Assembly (NCBI RefSeq): GCF_020859565.1 | Contig: NZ_JAJHUO010000020.1 | Span: 1 to 64,000 of the forward strand | Length of the DNA stretch: 64,000 nucleotides | Reading direction: 5' to 3' | Source: Saccharothrix luteola | GTDB taxonomy: Bacteria; Actinomycetota; Actinomycetes; Mycobacteriales; Pseudonocardiaceae | In this document: piece after piece, positions 16,004 to 24,713 of the stretch | Position numbering within the stretch: position 1 is the first letter of the stretch | Layout: each line of letters starts with the position of its first letter | Notes under the pieces: model-generated | Told to the model about the DNA's origin: nothing | Databases searched by the model: none | What the model saw: only the letters and a program-made list of their open reading frames with translations | Program-made: the position numbers and the translations under genes

Positions 16004-17287
16004 TCATCCGGCCAGGGTCTTCGACAAGGCCGTGTTGGCGTCGGACGCGGCCTGGTCCAGCGGCTTCGCGCCGGTCAGGTACGCCGTCAGCATGTCCTTC
16101 AGCGGGTTCTGGCCCGCCTCGACCGCGGCCCACGACGGCGTGGTCGGGGTGACCTTGCCGTTCGGGGCGGACTCGGCCAGCGCCTTGCCGATCGGGGTGG
16201 TGGCCAGCTTCGACGTGTCGGTCGAGGTGCCGGGCACCGCGCCGCCCTCGGCCAGCATGTCCTGGTACTTCGCCGAGCTGAGCAGCTTCAGGTACTCCTT
16301 GGCCAAGTCGGCGTTCTTGCTGCCGGCCGGGATGGCGAGGTTCGAGCCGCCGAGGAACACCGGGGCGGTCTTGCCCGCGGTCTTCGACGGGATCGCGAAC
16401 GCCGAGGTCTTCTCCTTCAGGTCGGCGTTGGCCTTGACCGCGCCCGCGAGCTCCCACGGCAGGCCGATCATCATGCCGACCTTGCCCGTGGCGAACACCT
16501 CCATCTGCTGCGGGGTGGCCTCGTCCGCGTCCTTCGGCGCCTTGGTGCCGGAGGTGTCGACCAGCTTCTTGTAGAACTCCAGGCCGGCCTTGGCCTGCGG
16601 GGTGTCGAGCGCGCCCGCCCAGGCGGAGCCCTGCGGCTTCGCGACGTCGCCGCCCTCGTCCCAGATGAGGGACAGCAGCACGTACCAGGACTGGCCCGGC
16701 AGGTAGAGGGGCTGGAAGTCCGGGTCGGCCGCGTTGGCCGTCTTCAGCTTCTCGATCGCGGCGATCCACTCGTCACGCGACTTCGGCGCGGCGGTGATGC
16801 CCGCGGCCTCGAACAGGTCGGTCCGGTAGATGACCGTGCGGTTCGCGGCGTAGAACGGCACGCCGTACTTCTTGCCGTCCCAGGTCAGCGAGTCCTCGAG
16901 GCCGCCGAGCCACTGGTCGCCGTTGAGGCCGGAGGCGTCCGCGCTGAGGTCGGTCAGCGTCTCCTCGGCCGCGAACTTCGCCGTCTGGGTGTTGCCCAGC
17001 TCGATGACGTCCGGCGGGTTGTTGCTGGTCAGCGCGGTGGTCAGCTTCTCCTGGATGCCGTTCCACTTCTGGATCTCGTACTTGACGGTGACGCCGGGGT
17101 GCGAGTCCTGGAACTCCTTGTTCAGCGCGTCGGTCAGGGTGGTCGGCGCCGAGCCGTCCATCAACCAGACCGTCAGCGTCTTGGGTTCTCCGGAGTTTCC
17201 GCTGCCGCCGTCGGAGCTCGTGCCACATCCGGCCACGGCCACCGCGAGTGCGGCGGCACCTACGGCCAGTCCTCTCCAGCCCTTCAC
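16004..17287 (-). CDS. Chitobiose/GlcNAc ABC transporter substrate-binding lipoprotein (DasA-like)
   Basis: A 427-residue type 1 solute-binding protein. The GTG at 17287 follows AAAGGG and opens a lipoprotein signal peptide with lipobox AVAGC near residue 23, then a Ser/Gly linker. The mature part starts with LTVWLMDG and keeps the family pattern (FEAAGI, WDEGGD, SAKYQDMLAE). It is anchored outside the membrane and delivers sugar to the two permeases downstream. A dre site 48 bases upstream places it under DasR, as for dasA in Streptomyces. Ligand identity is inferred. Confidence 0.9.
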   Translation of the reverse strand: MKGWRGLAVGAAALAVAVAGCGTSSDGGSGNSGEPKTLTVWLMDGSAPTTLTDALNKEFQDSHPGVTVKYEIQKWNGIQEKLTTALTSNNPPDVIELGNTQTAKFAAEETLTDLSADASGLNGDQWLGGLEDSLTWDGKKYGVPFYAANRTVIYRTDLFEAAGITAAPKSRDEWIAAIEKLKTANAADPDFQPLYLPGQSWYVLLSLIWDEGGDVAKPQGSAWAGALDTPQAKAGLEFYKKLVDTSGTKAPKDADEATPQQMEVFATGKVGMMIGLPWELAGAVKANADLKEKTSAFAIPSKTAGKTAPVFLGGSNLAIPAGSKNADLAKEYLKLLSSAKYQDMLAEGGAVPGTSTDTSKLATTPIGKALAESAPNGKVTPTTPSWAAVEAGQNPLKDMLTAYLTGAKPLDQAASDANTALSKTLAG

Positions 17288-17334
17288 GTTGTGCGCCCTT
17301 TCCCCATGCCCCGATCCCGCGACCGGAACTCCAA

Positions 17335-17350
17335 AGTGGTGTAGACCAAT
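17335..17350 (-). promoter_or_regulatory. dre-like DasR operator before the first ABC operon
   Basis: AGTGGTGTAGACCAAT on the plus strand has the TGGT-N-TAGACCA form of the dre consensus with one mismatch in the left half. It lies between dasR and the divergent transporter operon. Confidence 0.75.
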
Positions 17351-17528
17351 GCGGCCTAGAGTGTGCCTCGCCACAGGGCATGTCAAGGCCGTTGCTGGAC
17401 CGTTGCAAAGTCATCGGATCAATTTCTTGGCGCTTGTCGGGGGTTCGGGCGCACGATCCGACGAGGACAAGGCATCCTGTGTCTGGGAGCGCTGGCAAGG
17501 TCGGCTGGCAAGGGGCGAGGAGGAAGGC

Positions 17529-18287
17529 ATGCTCGAGACGAGCCCTGCGACTGGCGTGGACGCCAGGACTCGCGCGCAGCGCGAGCCGAAGTACTGGGGA
17601 CTCAAGCGGCATCTGCTCGACCTCCTGCGCGCGTTGCCGCCAGGATCGCCGATCCCGACGGAACGGTCGCTGGCGGCGGAGTTCGACGTGTCGCGCACGA
17701 CGGTGCGGCAAGCGCTTGCCGAACTGACCGTGGAGGGTCGGTTGCTGCGCGTGCAGGGCAAGGGCACGTTCGCCGCGGAACCCAAGGTGGCGCAACGGCT
17801 CCAGCTGTCGTCGTACACAGAGGACATGAAAGCCCAGGGCAGGCAGCCGTCGTCGCGGTTGATCGAGGCGTCGGAGATGCCCGCCGAGGCCGAGCTGGCC
17901 AGGCTGCTCGGCGTGCGGGCGGGCGCGAAGGTGCTCCGGCTGCACCGGCTGCGACTGGCCGACGGCGAGCCGATGGCGATCGAGACCACGCACCTCGCGC
18001 TGGGCCGGTTCCGCGGTCTGCGGCGCTACCTCGCGCCGGGCGCGTCGCTGTACCAGGTGCTGCGGGAGCGGTTCGGCGTCGAGATGGGGCACGCGGAGGA
18101 GACCATCGAGACGGCGCTGGCGTCGCCGGAGGAGGCGGAGCTGCTCGGGGCCGACATCGGCCTGCCGATGCTGCTGCTGTCGCGGCACTCGTTCGACACG
18201 GAGGGCAACCCGGTGGAGTGGGTGCGCTCGGTGTACCGGGGCGATCGCTACAAGTTCGTGGCGACCCTGAACCGGCCCGCCGGCTAG
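17529..18287 (+). CDS. dasR: GntR/HutC family regulator, DasR-like
   Basis: A 252-residue regulator. The winged helix (about 20-85) contains PTERSLAAEFDVSRTTVRQA, and the UTRA effector domain follows, with LHRLRLADGEPMAIETTHL and the final YRGDRYKFVATL. DasR represses amino-sugar genes by binding dre sites and is released by glucosamine-6-phosphate or GlcNAc-6-phosphate. ATG at 17529 follows GAGGAAGG. It is divergent from the dasABC-like operon, and five dre-like sites occur in this window. I use the symbol because both the family and the operator set agree. Confidence 0.88.
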   Translation: MLETSPATGVDARTRAQREPKYWGLKRHLLDLLRALPPGSPIPTERSLAAEFDVSRTTVRQALAELTVEGRLLRVQGKGTFAAEPKVAQRLQLSSYTEDMKAQGRQPSSRLIEASEMPAEAELARLLGVRAGAKVLRLHRLRLADGEPMAIETTHLALGRFRGLRRYLAPGASLYQVLRERFGVEMGHAEETIETALASPEEAELLGADIGLPMLLLSRHSFDTEGNPVEWVRSVYRGDRYKFVATLNRPAG

Positions 18288-18349
18288 GCCTCGACGCCGC
18301 CCGGCCACGACGTGGGCCGGGCGGCGTACCTCTCGCGGTGCTGTCGCGA

Positions 18350-18480
18350 CGTTGTCGCGTGCCTCGCGGGCTTGCGTTGCGGATGTGCCTCGTGCACCTG
18401 CCTCGCGCAGCGTGCTCGCAAGACGTGCTTCGCAAGCGTCCCCCGCCCAGGGGGACCCCTGCTTTTATCCTGCCGGCCAC
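18350..18480. repeat. Intergenic repeat of the AAAAGCAGGGGTCCCC family (copy 1)
   Basis: Bases 18451-18474 read on the minus strand as GGCAGGATAAAAGCAGGGGT plus CCCC and match 26011-26034 in 23 of 24 positions. On the minus strand the core is followed by degenerate repeats of 12-14 nt containing CTTGCGA or GCGAGGCA (18350-18450). The element lies between dasR and the MFS gene. A TGTGGACAAC word nearby also has a counterpart beside copy 2. Confidence 0.7.
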
Positions 18481-18541
18481 CACCGACGGTCCGGGGGTGC
18501 TCCGCTCGGCCTGTGGACAACCGCGAGAGCAGAATGGCTCT

Positions 18542-20017
18542 GTGGCGGAAACTGTGGTGTGGGGCACGGGCCGGGCGAAGGCCGTGCTGGCGACGACCAT
18601 CCTCGGGTCGGGCATGGCGATGCTCGACAGCACGATCATCAACGTCGCGCTGCCCCGCATCGGCGCCGAGCTCGAAGCCTCCGTGGCAGGCCTCCAGTGG
18701 ATCCTCGACGGCTACCTGCTGGCACTGGCCTCGCTGATCCTGATCGCGGGCTCGCTCGGCGACCGGTACGGCCGCCGCCGGGTCTTCACCTTCGGCGTCC
18801 TCTGGTTCGGCGCCGCGTCCCTGCTCTGCGGCCTCGCGCCGACCACCGAACTGCTGGTCGTCGCCCGCGTGCTGCAAGGCATCGGCGGCGCGCTGCTCAC
18901 CCCCGGCTCGCTCGCCATCCTCCAATCGGTGTTCGCCCGCGCCGACCGAGGCCGGGCGATCGGCGCCTGGTCCGGCCTGTCCGGCGTCGCCACGGCGATC
19001 GGGCCGCTGCTCGGCGGCCTGCTGGTGCAGGCCTGGTCGTGGCGGCTCGCGTTCCTGATCAACCTGCCGATCGCGGCCCTGTGCGTGTGGCTGGCCCGCC
19101 GCCACGTGCCCGAATCCCGCGACGAAGCCCTCACCGGCCGCCCGAACATCGGCGAGTCGGTCATCGGCGCCATCGGCCTCGCCGGCATCACCGGCGCGCT
19201 GGTCGAGGCCCCGGTCCGGGGCCTCGACGCGCTCGTGGTCACGGCCGGGGTCCTCGGCGTTCTCAGCCTGGTGGTGTTCGTCGTGCTGCAACGCCGGGGC
19301 AGCGACCCGCTGGTGCCGCCGCAGCTGTTCGCCAACCGGACGTTCGTGCTGTCCAACGCCCTGACGTTCCTCGTCTACGCGGCCCTGGGCGGGGTGATGG
19401 TGCTCATGGTGCTGCAGCTGCAGGTGTCGCTGCACTACTCGCCGACGGCGTCCGGCCTGGCCAGCGTGCCCATCACGCTGATCCTGCTCGCCCTGTCCGC
19501 CCGCTCCGGCGCGCTCGCCCAGCGGATCGGGCCGCGCGCCCAACTCGTCGGAGGACCGGTCCTGATCGGCGTCGGCATGCTGATGCTGCGCTGGGTCGAG
19601 CCGGGCGCGGGCTACTGGACCGGCGTGCTGCCCGGCCTGCTGGTGTTCGGCTTCGGCCTGGCGGCCGTGGTCGCGCCGGTGACGGCGACCGTGCTGGCCG
19701 CCGCGCCGGACCGGTACGCGGGGGTCGCCTCGGGCGTGAACAACGCCGTCGCCCGCACCGGCAGCCTGGTCGCGGTGGCCGTGCTGCCGGCCGTGGCGGG
19801 CCTGACCGGCGCCCAGTACGCCGACCCGACCGCGCTCACCGAGGGCTGGCAGACGGCCCTGCTGGTGTGCGCGGTCGCGTCGGTCGTCGGCGGGCTGATG
19901 GCGATCGGCGTGGACAACCGCGTCCTGGAACCCACCCCCGAAGTGCCCGAGTGCCACAGCTGCGGCGTCGACGGCCCGCCCGCGCGCGTGCCCGAGTCAC
20001 TCGGGGACCCCGACTGA
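18542..20017 (+). CDS. MFS drug exporter, DHA2 (EmrB/QacA) family
   Basis: A 491-residue transporter with about 14 hydrophobic segments. It shows the DHA2 motif LDSTIINVALP in segment 1, motif A GDRYGRRRVF in loop 2-3 and motif C (GLSGVATAIGPLLGG) in segment 5. Such proteins expel drugs or secondary metabolites with proton exchange. The C-terminal tail has a CHSCG pair of cysteines. GTG at 18542 is the best frame start, though no clear ribosome site precedes it. No adjacent regulator shares its direction, so the substrate is unknown. Confidence 0.88.
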   Translation: MAETVVWGTGRAKAVLATTILGSGMAMLDSTIINVALPRIGAELEASVAGLQWILDGYLLALASLILIAGSLGDRYGRRRVFTFGVLWFGAASLLCGLAPTTELLVVARVLQGIGGALLTPGSLAILQSVFARADRGRAIGAWSGLSGVATAIGPLLGGLLVQAWSWRLAFLINLPIAALCVWLARRHVPESRDEALTGRPNIGESVIGAIGLAGITGALVEAPVRGLDALVVTAGVLGVLSLVVFVVLQRRGSDPLVPPQLFANRTFVLSNALTFLVYAALGGVMVLMVLQLQVSLHYSPTASGLASVPITLILLALSARSGALAQRIGPRAQLVGGPVLIGVGMLMLRWVEPGAGYWTGVLPGLLVFGFGLAAVVAPVTATVLAAAPDRYAGVASGVNNAVARTGSLVAVAVLPAVAGLTGAQYADPTALTEGWQTALLVCAVASVVGGLMAIGVDNRVLEPTPEVPECHSCGVDGPPARVPESLGDPD

Positions 20018-20018
20018 C

Positions 20019-20942
20019 TCAGAGGTAGCGGGCGAACACCTCCGGGTCGACGTTCCCGCCGGACAGCACGGCCACGGTCGGGCCGGAGGACGGCCGCGCG
20101 AGGTGGGCGGCCACGGTCACCGCGCCGCTGGGCTCCACCACGAGCCGCGCCCGCCGGGCCAGCACGCCGACCGCCTCGCCGATCTGCTCCTCGGACACCG
20201 TCACGATGTCGTCCACGTGGGCGCGCAGGTGCTCGAACGTCAGCTCGGACGGCTCGGCCCGCAGCCCGTCGGCGATCGTCCGGGCGCGGTCGGCCGCCGG
20301 CCACCGGACCAGCGTGCCGGCCCGCAGCGACTCGGCCGCGTCACCGGCCAGCTCCGGCTCCACCCCGACCACCCGCGTGGACGGGCTCAGCGCCTTCACC
20401 GCCGCGGCCACACCCGAGATCAGCCCGCCGCCGCTGACCGGCACCAGCACCGTGGCCACGTCCGGCTTCTCGGCGATCACCTCCAGCCCGACGGTGCCCT
20501 GACCTGCGATGACGTCCGGGTGGTCGAACGGCGGGATCAGCGTCGCGCCCCGTTGCGCCACCAGTTCGGCGGCCCGCGCCTCCCGCAAGGCCATCGGCAC
20601 CTGGACGACCTCGGCGCCGTGCGAGAGGGTCGCCTCGACCTTGACCCGGGGCGTGTCGTCCGGCACGACGATCACCGCGGGCACGCCGAACAGCTTCGCC
20701 GCGTAGGCGACGGCCTGGGCGTGGTTCCCGCTGGAGTAGGCGACGACGCCGCGCGCCCGCACGTCCTCGGTCAGCCGCGCCAGCGCGTTGTACGCGCCGC
20801 GGATCTTGAACGCGCCGACCGGTTGCAGGCTCTCCGGCTTGAGCCACAACCCGTCGTCGAACCGCAGCAGGGGAGTGCGGACCGCCGCGCCCTCGATGCG
20901 GTCGGCGGCGGCCCGGATGTCGGAGATCGTGACGAGTCCCAT
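20019..20942 (-). CDS. PLP-dependent threonine/serine dehydratase
   Basis: A 307-residue fold-type II PLP enzyme. The PLP lysine lies in VGAFKIRGAYNA near residue 45, with the SSGNHAQA loop at about 70 and the phosphate-binding SGGGLISG near 170. There is no ACT regulatory domain, so it is a catabolic or broad-specificity dehydratase (threonine or serine to keto acid and ammonia). Similar short proteins occur in ectoine use or as serine racemases. The ATG at 20942 follows GAGGAT. It is convergent with the MFS gene, with one base between stops. Confidence 0.85.
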   Translation of the reverse strand: MGLVTISDIRAAADRIEGAAVRTPLLRFDDGLWLKPESLQPVGAFKIRGAYNALARLTEDVRARGVVAYSSGNHAQAVAYAAKLFGVPAVIVVPDDTPRVKVEATLSHGAEVVQVPMALREARAAELVAQRGATLIPPFDHPDVIAGQGTVGLEVIAEKPDVATVLVPVSGGGLISGVAAAVKALSPSTRVVGVEPELAGDAAESLRAGTLVRWPAADRARTIADGLRAEPSELTFEHLRAHVDDIVTVSEEQIGEAVGVLARRARLVVEPSGAVTVAAHLARPSSGPTVAVLSGGNVDPEVFARYL

Positions 20943-21474
20943 GCGTCGATCCTCACCCCTGCGGCGGTGTGATGAGTACACGGGTCGTTACCGGAACTCC
21001 TCCTGCCTCACCCGCCTGGGCCAACAACATTCACACGTCCGTGGCTTCGTTGGCCGAATCGCTTACTTCTGGCAAAACCGCCCGAATCGGTGATCGACTC
21101 ACTACCTTGAGTGAGAGTTAACTGTCAAACGCTACACAGCGCAGTCATGTCGGCGTGTCCTGTGACACACTTCGCCCTCAGATGGCTCGGGCCGTAACAG
21201 GTCACGGAGTCATAACGTCGCCCGAACGGGTGAGTACTGGTCGGTAGAGATCGGGAGGAGTGCCATGCGGGACGCACGAGCGCCGTCGCCGTGTGCTTCG
21301 CCGAGCTCCACCACGGACTTGAGGACTCGAGCCCGGGCGACGACACGGGCGAGAAGTAAAGGGGTGGGGCGACCCCTGCCGCCGCCCCACCACCCGTCCC
21401 CCTAGAGCCCCCGAGAGCGGTCCCTGCAACCAGGCTCTCGGGTTCCCTGCACCCGAAGATGAGGGAGACGCCTA
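20943..21474. promoter_or_regulatory. Long divergent intergenic region and structured leader of the S1 protease gene
   Basis: This 532-base gap holds no convincing gene. A possible small frame starts at ATG 21264 after GGGAGGAG and encodes a 46-residue arginine-rich product ending at 21404; conservation is unknown. Two hairpins follow: GGTGGGGCG (21363-21371) pairs with CGCCCCACC (21383-21391), and CCCGAGAGC (21410-21418) pairs with GCTCTCGGG (21434-21442). The part before 21260 is less GC-rich and probably contains both promoters. Confidence 0.4.
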
Positions 21475-22638
21475 ATGAACCGCACGAGTGCGGTCCGCCT
21501 TGCCACGGCCGTCCTGCTGGCCACCGGCACGGCTACAGCTCTCAGCGTACCGGCCATCGCGGCGCCCGCCGCCCCCCAGGGCGCAAGCCCGGCCGACACG
21601 GAGAGCTACCCCGCCGAGTTGCTCCAAGCGGCGCAACGTGACCTGGGCCTGACCGCCGAACAGGTCACCGCCCGTTTGGCGAGTGACACCCGGGCGGGTG
21701 AGGTCGAGTCCGCGGCGCGGTCCGCGGTCGGCAGCGCCTACGCGGGCTCGTGGATCAACGCGGCGACCGGCAAGCTGGTGGTCGCGGTGACCGACTCGGC
21801 GAAGGCGGGCGCGGCCCGTGCCGCGGGCGCCGACGCCAAGTACGTCGCCTTCTCCCACCAGCAGCTGACCGGCGCGAAGTCGACGATCGACACCCTGTCG
21901 GCACCGTCGTCGATCACCGGCTGGCGGGTCGACGAGCAGACGAACTCGGTCGTCGTCGAGGTCAACCGCTTCCAGCGGGACGCGGCGGCGGAGGCGTTCC
22001 TCGCCTCGGCCAAGTCGGTCAGCCCGTCGGTGCGGGTGGTCGAGGTCGACCAGAGCCCGACCACCCTCTACGACACCCGCGGCGGCGACGCGTACTACAT
22101 CGGCAGCGGCCGGTGCTCGGTCGGCTTCGCGGTGAGCGGCGGTTTCGTCACGGCGGGTCACTGCGGTCGGGTGGGCAACGCGACGACCGGCTACAACCGC
22201 GTCTCGCAGGGCTCCTTCGCGGGCTCGTCCTTCCCCGGCAACGACTACGCCTGGGTGCGGACGAACTCCAACTGGACCTCGCGCCCCTGGGTCAACCGCT
22301 ACAACGGCTCCAACGTCACCGTGACCGGCTCCACCTCGGCGGCGGTCGGCGCGGCGATCTGCCGTTCCGGCTCGACCACCGGCTGGCGCTGCGGCACCGT
22401 CCAGGCGAAGAACTCGACGGTGAACTACCCGCAGGGCACGGTGTCCGGCCTGACCCGCACCAACGCCTGCGCCGAGCCCGGTGACTCGGGCGGCTCCTGG
22501 GTCGCGGGCTCCGGCTACAGCCAGGCCCAGGGCGTGACCTCCGGCGGTTCGGGCAACTGCTCCTCCGGCGGCACGACCTACTTCCAGCCGGTCGGCGAGA
22601 TCCTCAGCGCCTACGGGCTGAGCCTGACCCGCGGCTGA
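21475..22638 (+). CDS. Secreted S1 family protease with alpha-lytic-type pro-region (streptogrisin-like)
   Basis: A 387-residue preproenzyme. A signal peptide ends near AIAAPA (about residue 30). The alpha-lytic protease pro-domain spans about 45-195 and works as a folding chaperone. The mature chymotrypsin-fold part starts around 200 and has His in TAGHCG, Asp in NDYAWV and Ser in EPGDSGGSW. Paired cysteines fit the streptogrisin group. It should be exported and degrade extracellular protein, alongside the S8 protease at the window start. ATG follows GAGGGAGA. Confidence 0.93.
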   Translation: MNRTSAVRLATAVLLATGTATALSVPAIAAPAAPQGASPADTESYPAELLQAAQRDLGLTAEQVTARLASDTRAGEVESAARSAVGSAYAGSWINAATGKLVVAVTDSAKAGAARAAGADAKYVAFSHQQLTGAKSTIDTLSAPSSITGWRVDEQTNSVVVEVNRFQRDAAAEAFLASAKSVSPSVRVVEVDQSPTTLYDTRGGDAYYIGSGRCSVGFAVSGGFVTAGHCGRVGNATTGYNRVSQGSFAGSSFPGNDYAWVRTNSNWTSRPWVNRYNGSNVTVTGSTSAAVGAAICRSGSTTGWRCGTVQAKNSTVNYPQGTVSGLTRTNACAEPGDSGGSWVAGSGYSQAQGVTSGGSGNCSSGGTTYFQPVGEILSAYGLSLTRG

Positions 22639-22683
22639 GCTCACGCGCGGTCGTCCCCCCTGCGGGCCGCGCACTGATCGCGA

Positions 22684-22718
22684 AGAACGCCCCCGGGCCA
22701 TCGGCTCGGGGGCGTTCT
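22684..22718. terminator. Bidirectional terminator between protease and thiE
   Basis: A 12-bp perfect stem (AGAACGCCCCCG at 22684-22695 with its complement at 22707-22718) lies between two convergent genes and could stop transcription from both sides. Confidence 0.75.
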
Positions 22719-22724
22719 GCGGTG

Positions 22725-23375
22725 TCAGGTCAGTCGGACCTTCAACCAGGCCGCGGCGGCCCGCGGATCCTCGGCCTCGGTGACGGCGCGCACGACCACG
22801 ACCCGCTCCGCGCCCGCCGCCAGCACCTCCGGCAGCCGGTCGGCGTCGATGCCGCCGATGGCGAACCACGGCCGGTCGGTCGTGCCCGCCGTGGAGCGCA
22901 CCAGGTCGAGGCCCGGCGCGGGACGGCCCGGCTTCGTCGGCGTCGGCCAGCACGGCCCGGTGCAGAAGTAGTCCACCCCCGGCTCGACGGCCGCCGCACG
23001 CGCCTGCCCCACGTCGTGGGTGGAGCGGCCGATCACCACGTCGTCGCCGACGACCCGGCGCGCGAGCGGCACCGGCAGGTCGTCCTGCCCCAGGTGCAGC
23101 ACGTCGGCGTCCACGGCGAGCGCCACGTCCGCCCGGTCGTTGACCGCGAGCAGCGCGCCGTGCCGCGCGCACGCCTCCGCGAGCACCTCCAGCGCCGCGA
23201 TCTCCTGCTTGGCTTCGAGGCCCTTGTCCCGCAACTGCACGATGTCGACGCCGCCCGCGAGCGCGGCGTCCGCGAACTCGGCGAGGTCGGGCCGCGCGGG
23301 CGTGCAGAGGTAGAGCCGCGCGTCGGCGAGCCGCCGCCTGATCTGCGTTCCGTCGAGTCCTGGCACGGGCGGCAC
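22725..23375 (-). CDS. thiE: Thiamine phosphate synthase
   Basis: A 216-residue TIM-barrel enzyme that joins HMP pyrophosphate and thiazole phosphate to give thiamine phosphate. Seen are VQLRDKG near 50, the VNDRADVA motif near 75, DVLHLGQDDL, the pyrophosphate-binding GRSTHD and CTGPCWPTPTKPG, and FAIGGID. GTG at 23375 gives the usual length; a second GTG nine bases later is possible. It is divergent from thiOSG, with only about 43 bases to the riboswitch, which belongs to the other strand. Confidence 0.93.
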   Translation of the reverse strand: MPPVPGLDGTQIRRRLADARLYLCTPARPDLAEFADAALAGGVDIVQLRDKGLEAKQEIAALEVLAEACARHGALLAVNDRADVALAVDADVLHLGQDDLPVPLARRVVGDDVVIGRSTHDVGQARAAAVEPGVDYFCTGPCWPTPTKPGRPAPGLDLVRSTAGTTDRPWFAIGGIDADRLPEVLAAGAERVVVVRAVTEAEDPRAAAAWLKVRLT

Positions 23376-23418
23376 GGTAACCGCCCGCCCGTTTCGTGCG
23401 CTACGGTGGACGTGGTCC

Positions 23419-23507
23419 GCACGGGAGCCTGGAACACACCGGGCTGAGAGGGAGCGTGGTTCGCTCCGACCGTCGAACCTGATCCGGGTCATGCCGGCGC
23501 AGGGAGC
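23419..23507 (+). ncRNA. TPP riboswitch ahead of thiOSG
   Basis: The conserved THI-box words are present in order: GGGCTGAGAGGGA, then GAACCTGATCCGGGTCATGCC and a final GGCGCAGGGAGC close to the start codon. It binds thiamine pyrophosphate and, because the last helix abuts the start region, probably controls translation. Confidence 0.95.
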
Positions 23508-24515
23508 GTGAGTGCCTTGGCAATGCGAGTGACCGTCCTCGGCGGTGGCGTCATCGGGCTGTCCACGGCCTGGTACGCCGCGCGCGCCGGTCACGCGGTG
23601 GAACTCGTCGACCGCGGTTCGCCGCACGGCGGTTCGTGGGTCGCGGGCGGGATGCTCGCGCCGATCACCGAGGCGTGGCCGGGTGACGAGGACGTGCTGG
23701 CGCTCGGCGTCGAATCGCTGGAGCTGTGGCCGGAGTTCGCGCGTTCGCTCGGCGTCGAGCTGAGTCCCGCGGGGACGTTGGCGGTGGCGGTCGACCGGGC
23801 CGATGTCGAGGTGCTGGGCCAGTTGTGCGCATACCTGGGCCGGATGGGACGGTCGGCGTCCCGGTTGACCGGGCGTGAGCTGCGCGCGCTGGAGCCCGGT
23901 CTCGGCCAGGTCCGAAGTGGACTGTCGGTGCCCGGTGACGTCGCCGTGGACAACCGGGCGTTGCTGCGCGCGTTGCGGGAGGCGTGCGCCGCCGACGGTG
24001 TCGTGTTCGCGGCGGAGCCCGCCGCGGAGCCGGACGTGACGGTGATCGCGGCCGGCGCGTGGAGCCGCGACCTGCACCCGTTGCTGCGCGACGTTATCCG
24101 GCCGGTGAAGGGCGAGATCCTGCGGCTGTCGGCCCGGCCCGGCGCGTTGCCGCCGCCCCGGCACACGATCCGCGCGCACGTCTCCGGCCGCCCCGTCTAC
24201 CTGGTGCCGCGCGAGGGCGGGTTCGTGCTCGGCGCCACCCAGTACGAGGCCGGTTTCGACGGTGACGCGACCGTGGGCGGCGTGCGCGACCTGCTGCGCG
24301 ACGCCGAGGTGGTCTGGCCGGGCATCGCCGAGTACGCGATCGCCGAGGTCGCCGCCGGGTTCCGCGCGGGCAGCCCCGACAACGCGCCGGTGATCAAGTG
24401 GCTGGAACCCGGAGTGCTGGCCGCCACCGGCCACCACCGCAACGGTCTGCTGCTCGCGCCCGTCACGGCGCGGCGGGTGCTCGCCCTGCTCCGCGAAGGA
24501 GGAAACAGTCGGTGA
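23508..24515 (+). CDS. thiO: Glycine oxidase
   Basis: A 335-residue FAD-dependent D-amino-acid-oxidase fold protein. The Rossmann motif VLGGGVIGLSTAWYAARAG starts the protein, and the C-terminal region ends with GHHRNGLLLAPVTARR, typical of ThiO. It oxidises glycine to the imine needed for the thiazole ring. The GTG at 23508 is very near AGGGAG in the riboswitch; ATG at 23523 is the alternative. It overlaps thiS by four bases, and the riboswitch precedes it. Confidence 0.93.
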   Translation: MSALAMRVTVLGGGVIGLSTAWYAARAGHAVELVDRGSPHGGSWVAGGMLAPITEAWPGDEDVLALGVESLELWPEFARSLGVELSPAGTLAVAVDRADVEVLGQLCAYLGRMGRSASRLTGRELRALEPGLGQVRSGLSVPGDVAVDNRALLRALREACAADGVVFAAEPAAEPDVTVIAAGAWSRDLHPLLRDVIRPVKGEILRLSARPGALPPPRHTIRAHVSGRPVYLVPREGGFVLGATQYEAGFDGDATVGGVRDLLRDAEVVWPGIAEYAIAEVAAGFRAGSPDNAPVIKWLEPGVLAATGHHRNGLLLAPVTARRVLALLREGGNSR

Positions 24516-24712
24516 AGGCGAAGGTCAACGGTCTGGAGCGGGAACTGGCCGACGGGTCGACCGTCGCCACCGTGCTGGCGCTGCTCGACGCGCCGCCCCG
24601 CGGTGTCGCGGTCGCGCTGGACGGCGAGGTCGTGCCGCGCGCGGCGTGGGGGACGACGGTGCTGTCCGACGGGGCCGCGGTCGAGGTGCTGACCGCCGTG
24701 CAGGGAGGGTGA
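24512..24712 (+). CDS. thiS: Sulfur carrier protein
   Basis: A 66-residue ubiquitin-like protein ending in the Gly-Gly tail that is thiocarboxylated. The N-terminus KAKVNGLERELADGSTVATVL fits the family. It carries sulfur to thiazole synthase ThiG, encoded directly after it. The GTG overlaps the thiO stop and follows GAAGGAGG. Confidence 0.92.
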   Translation: MKAKVNGLERELADGSTVATVLALLDAPPRGVAVALDGEVVPRAAWGTTVLSDGAAVEVLTAVQGG

Positions 24713-24713
24713 C

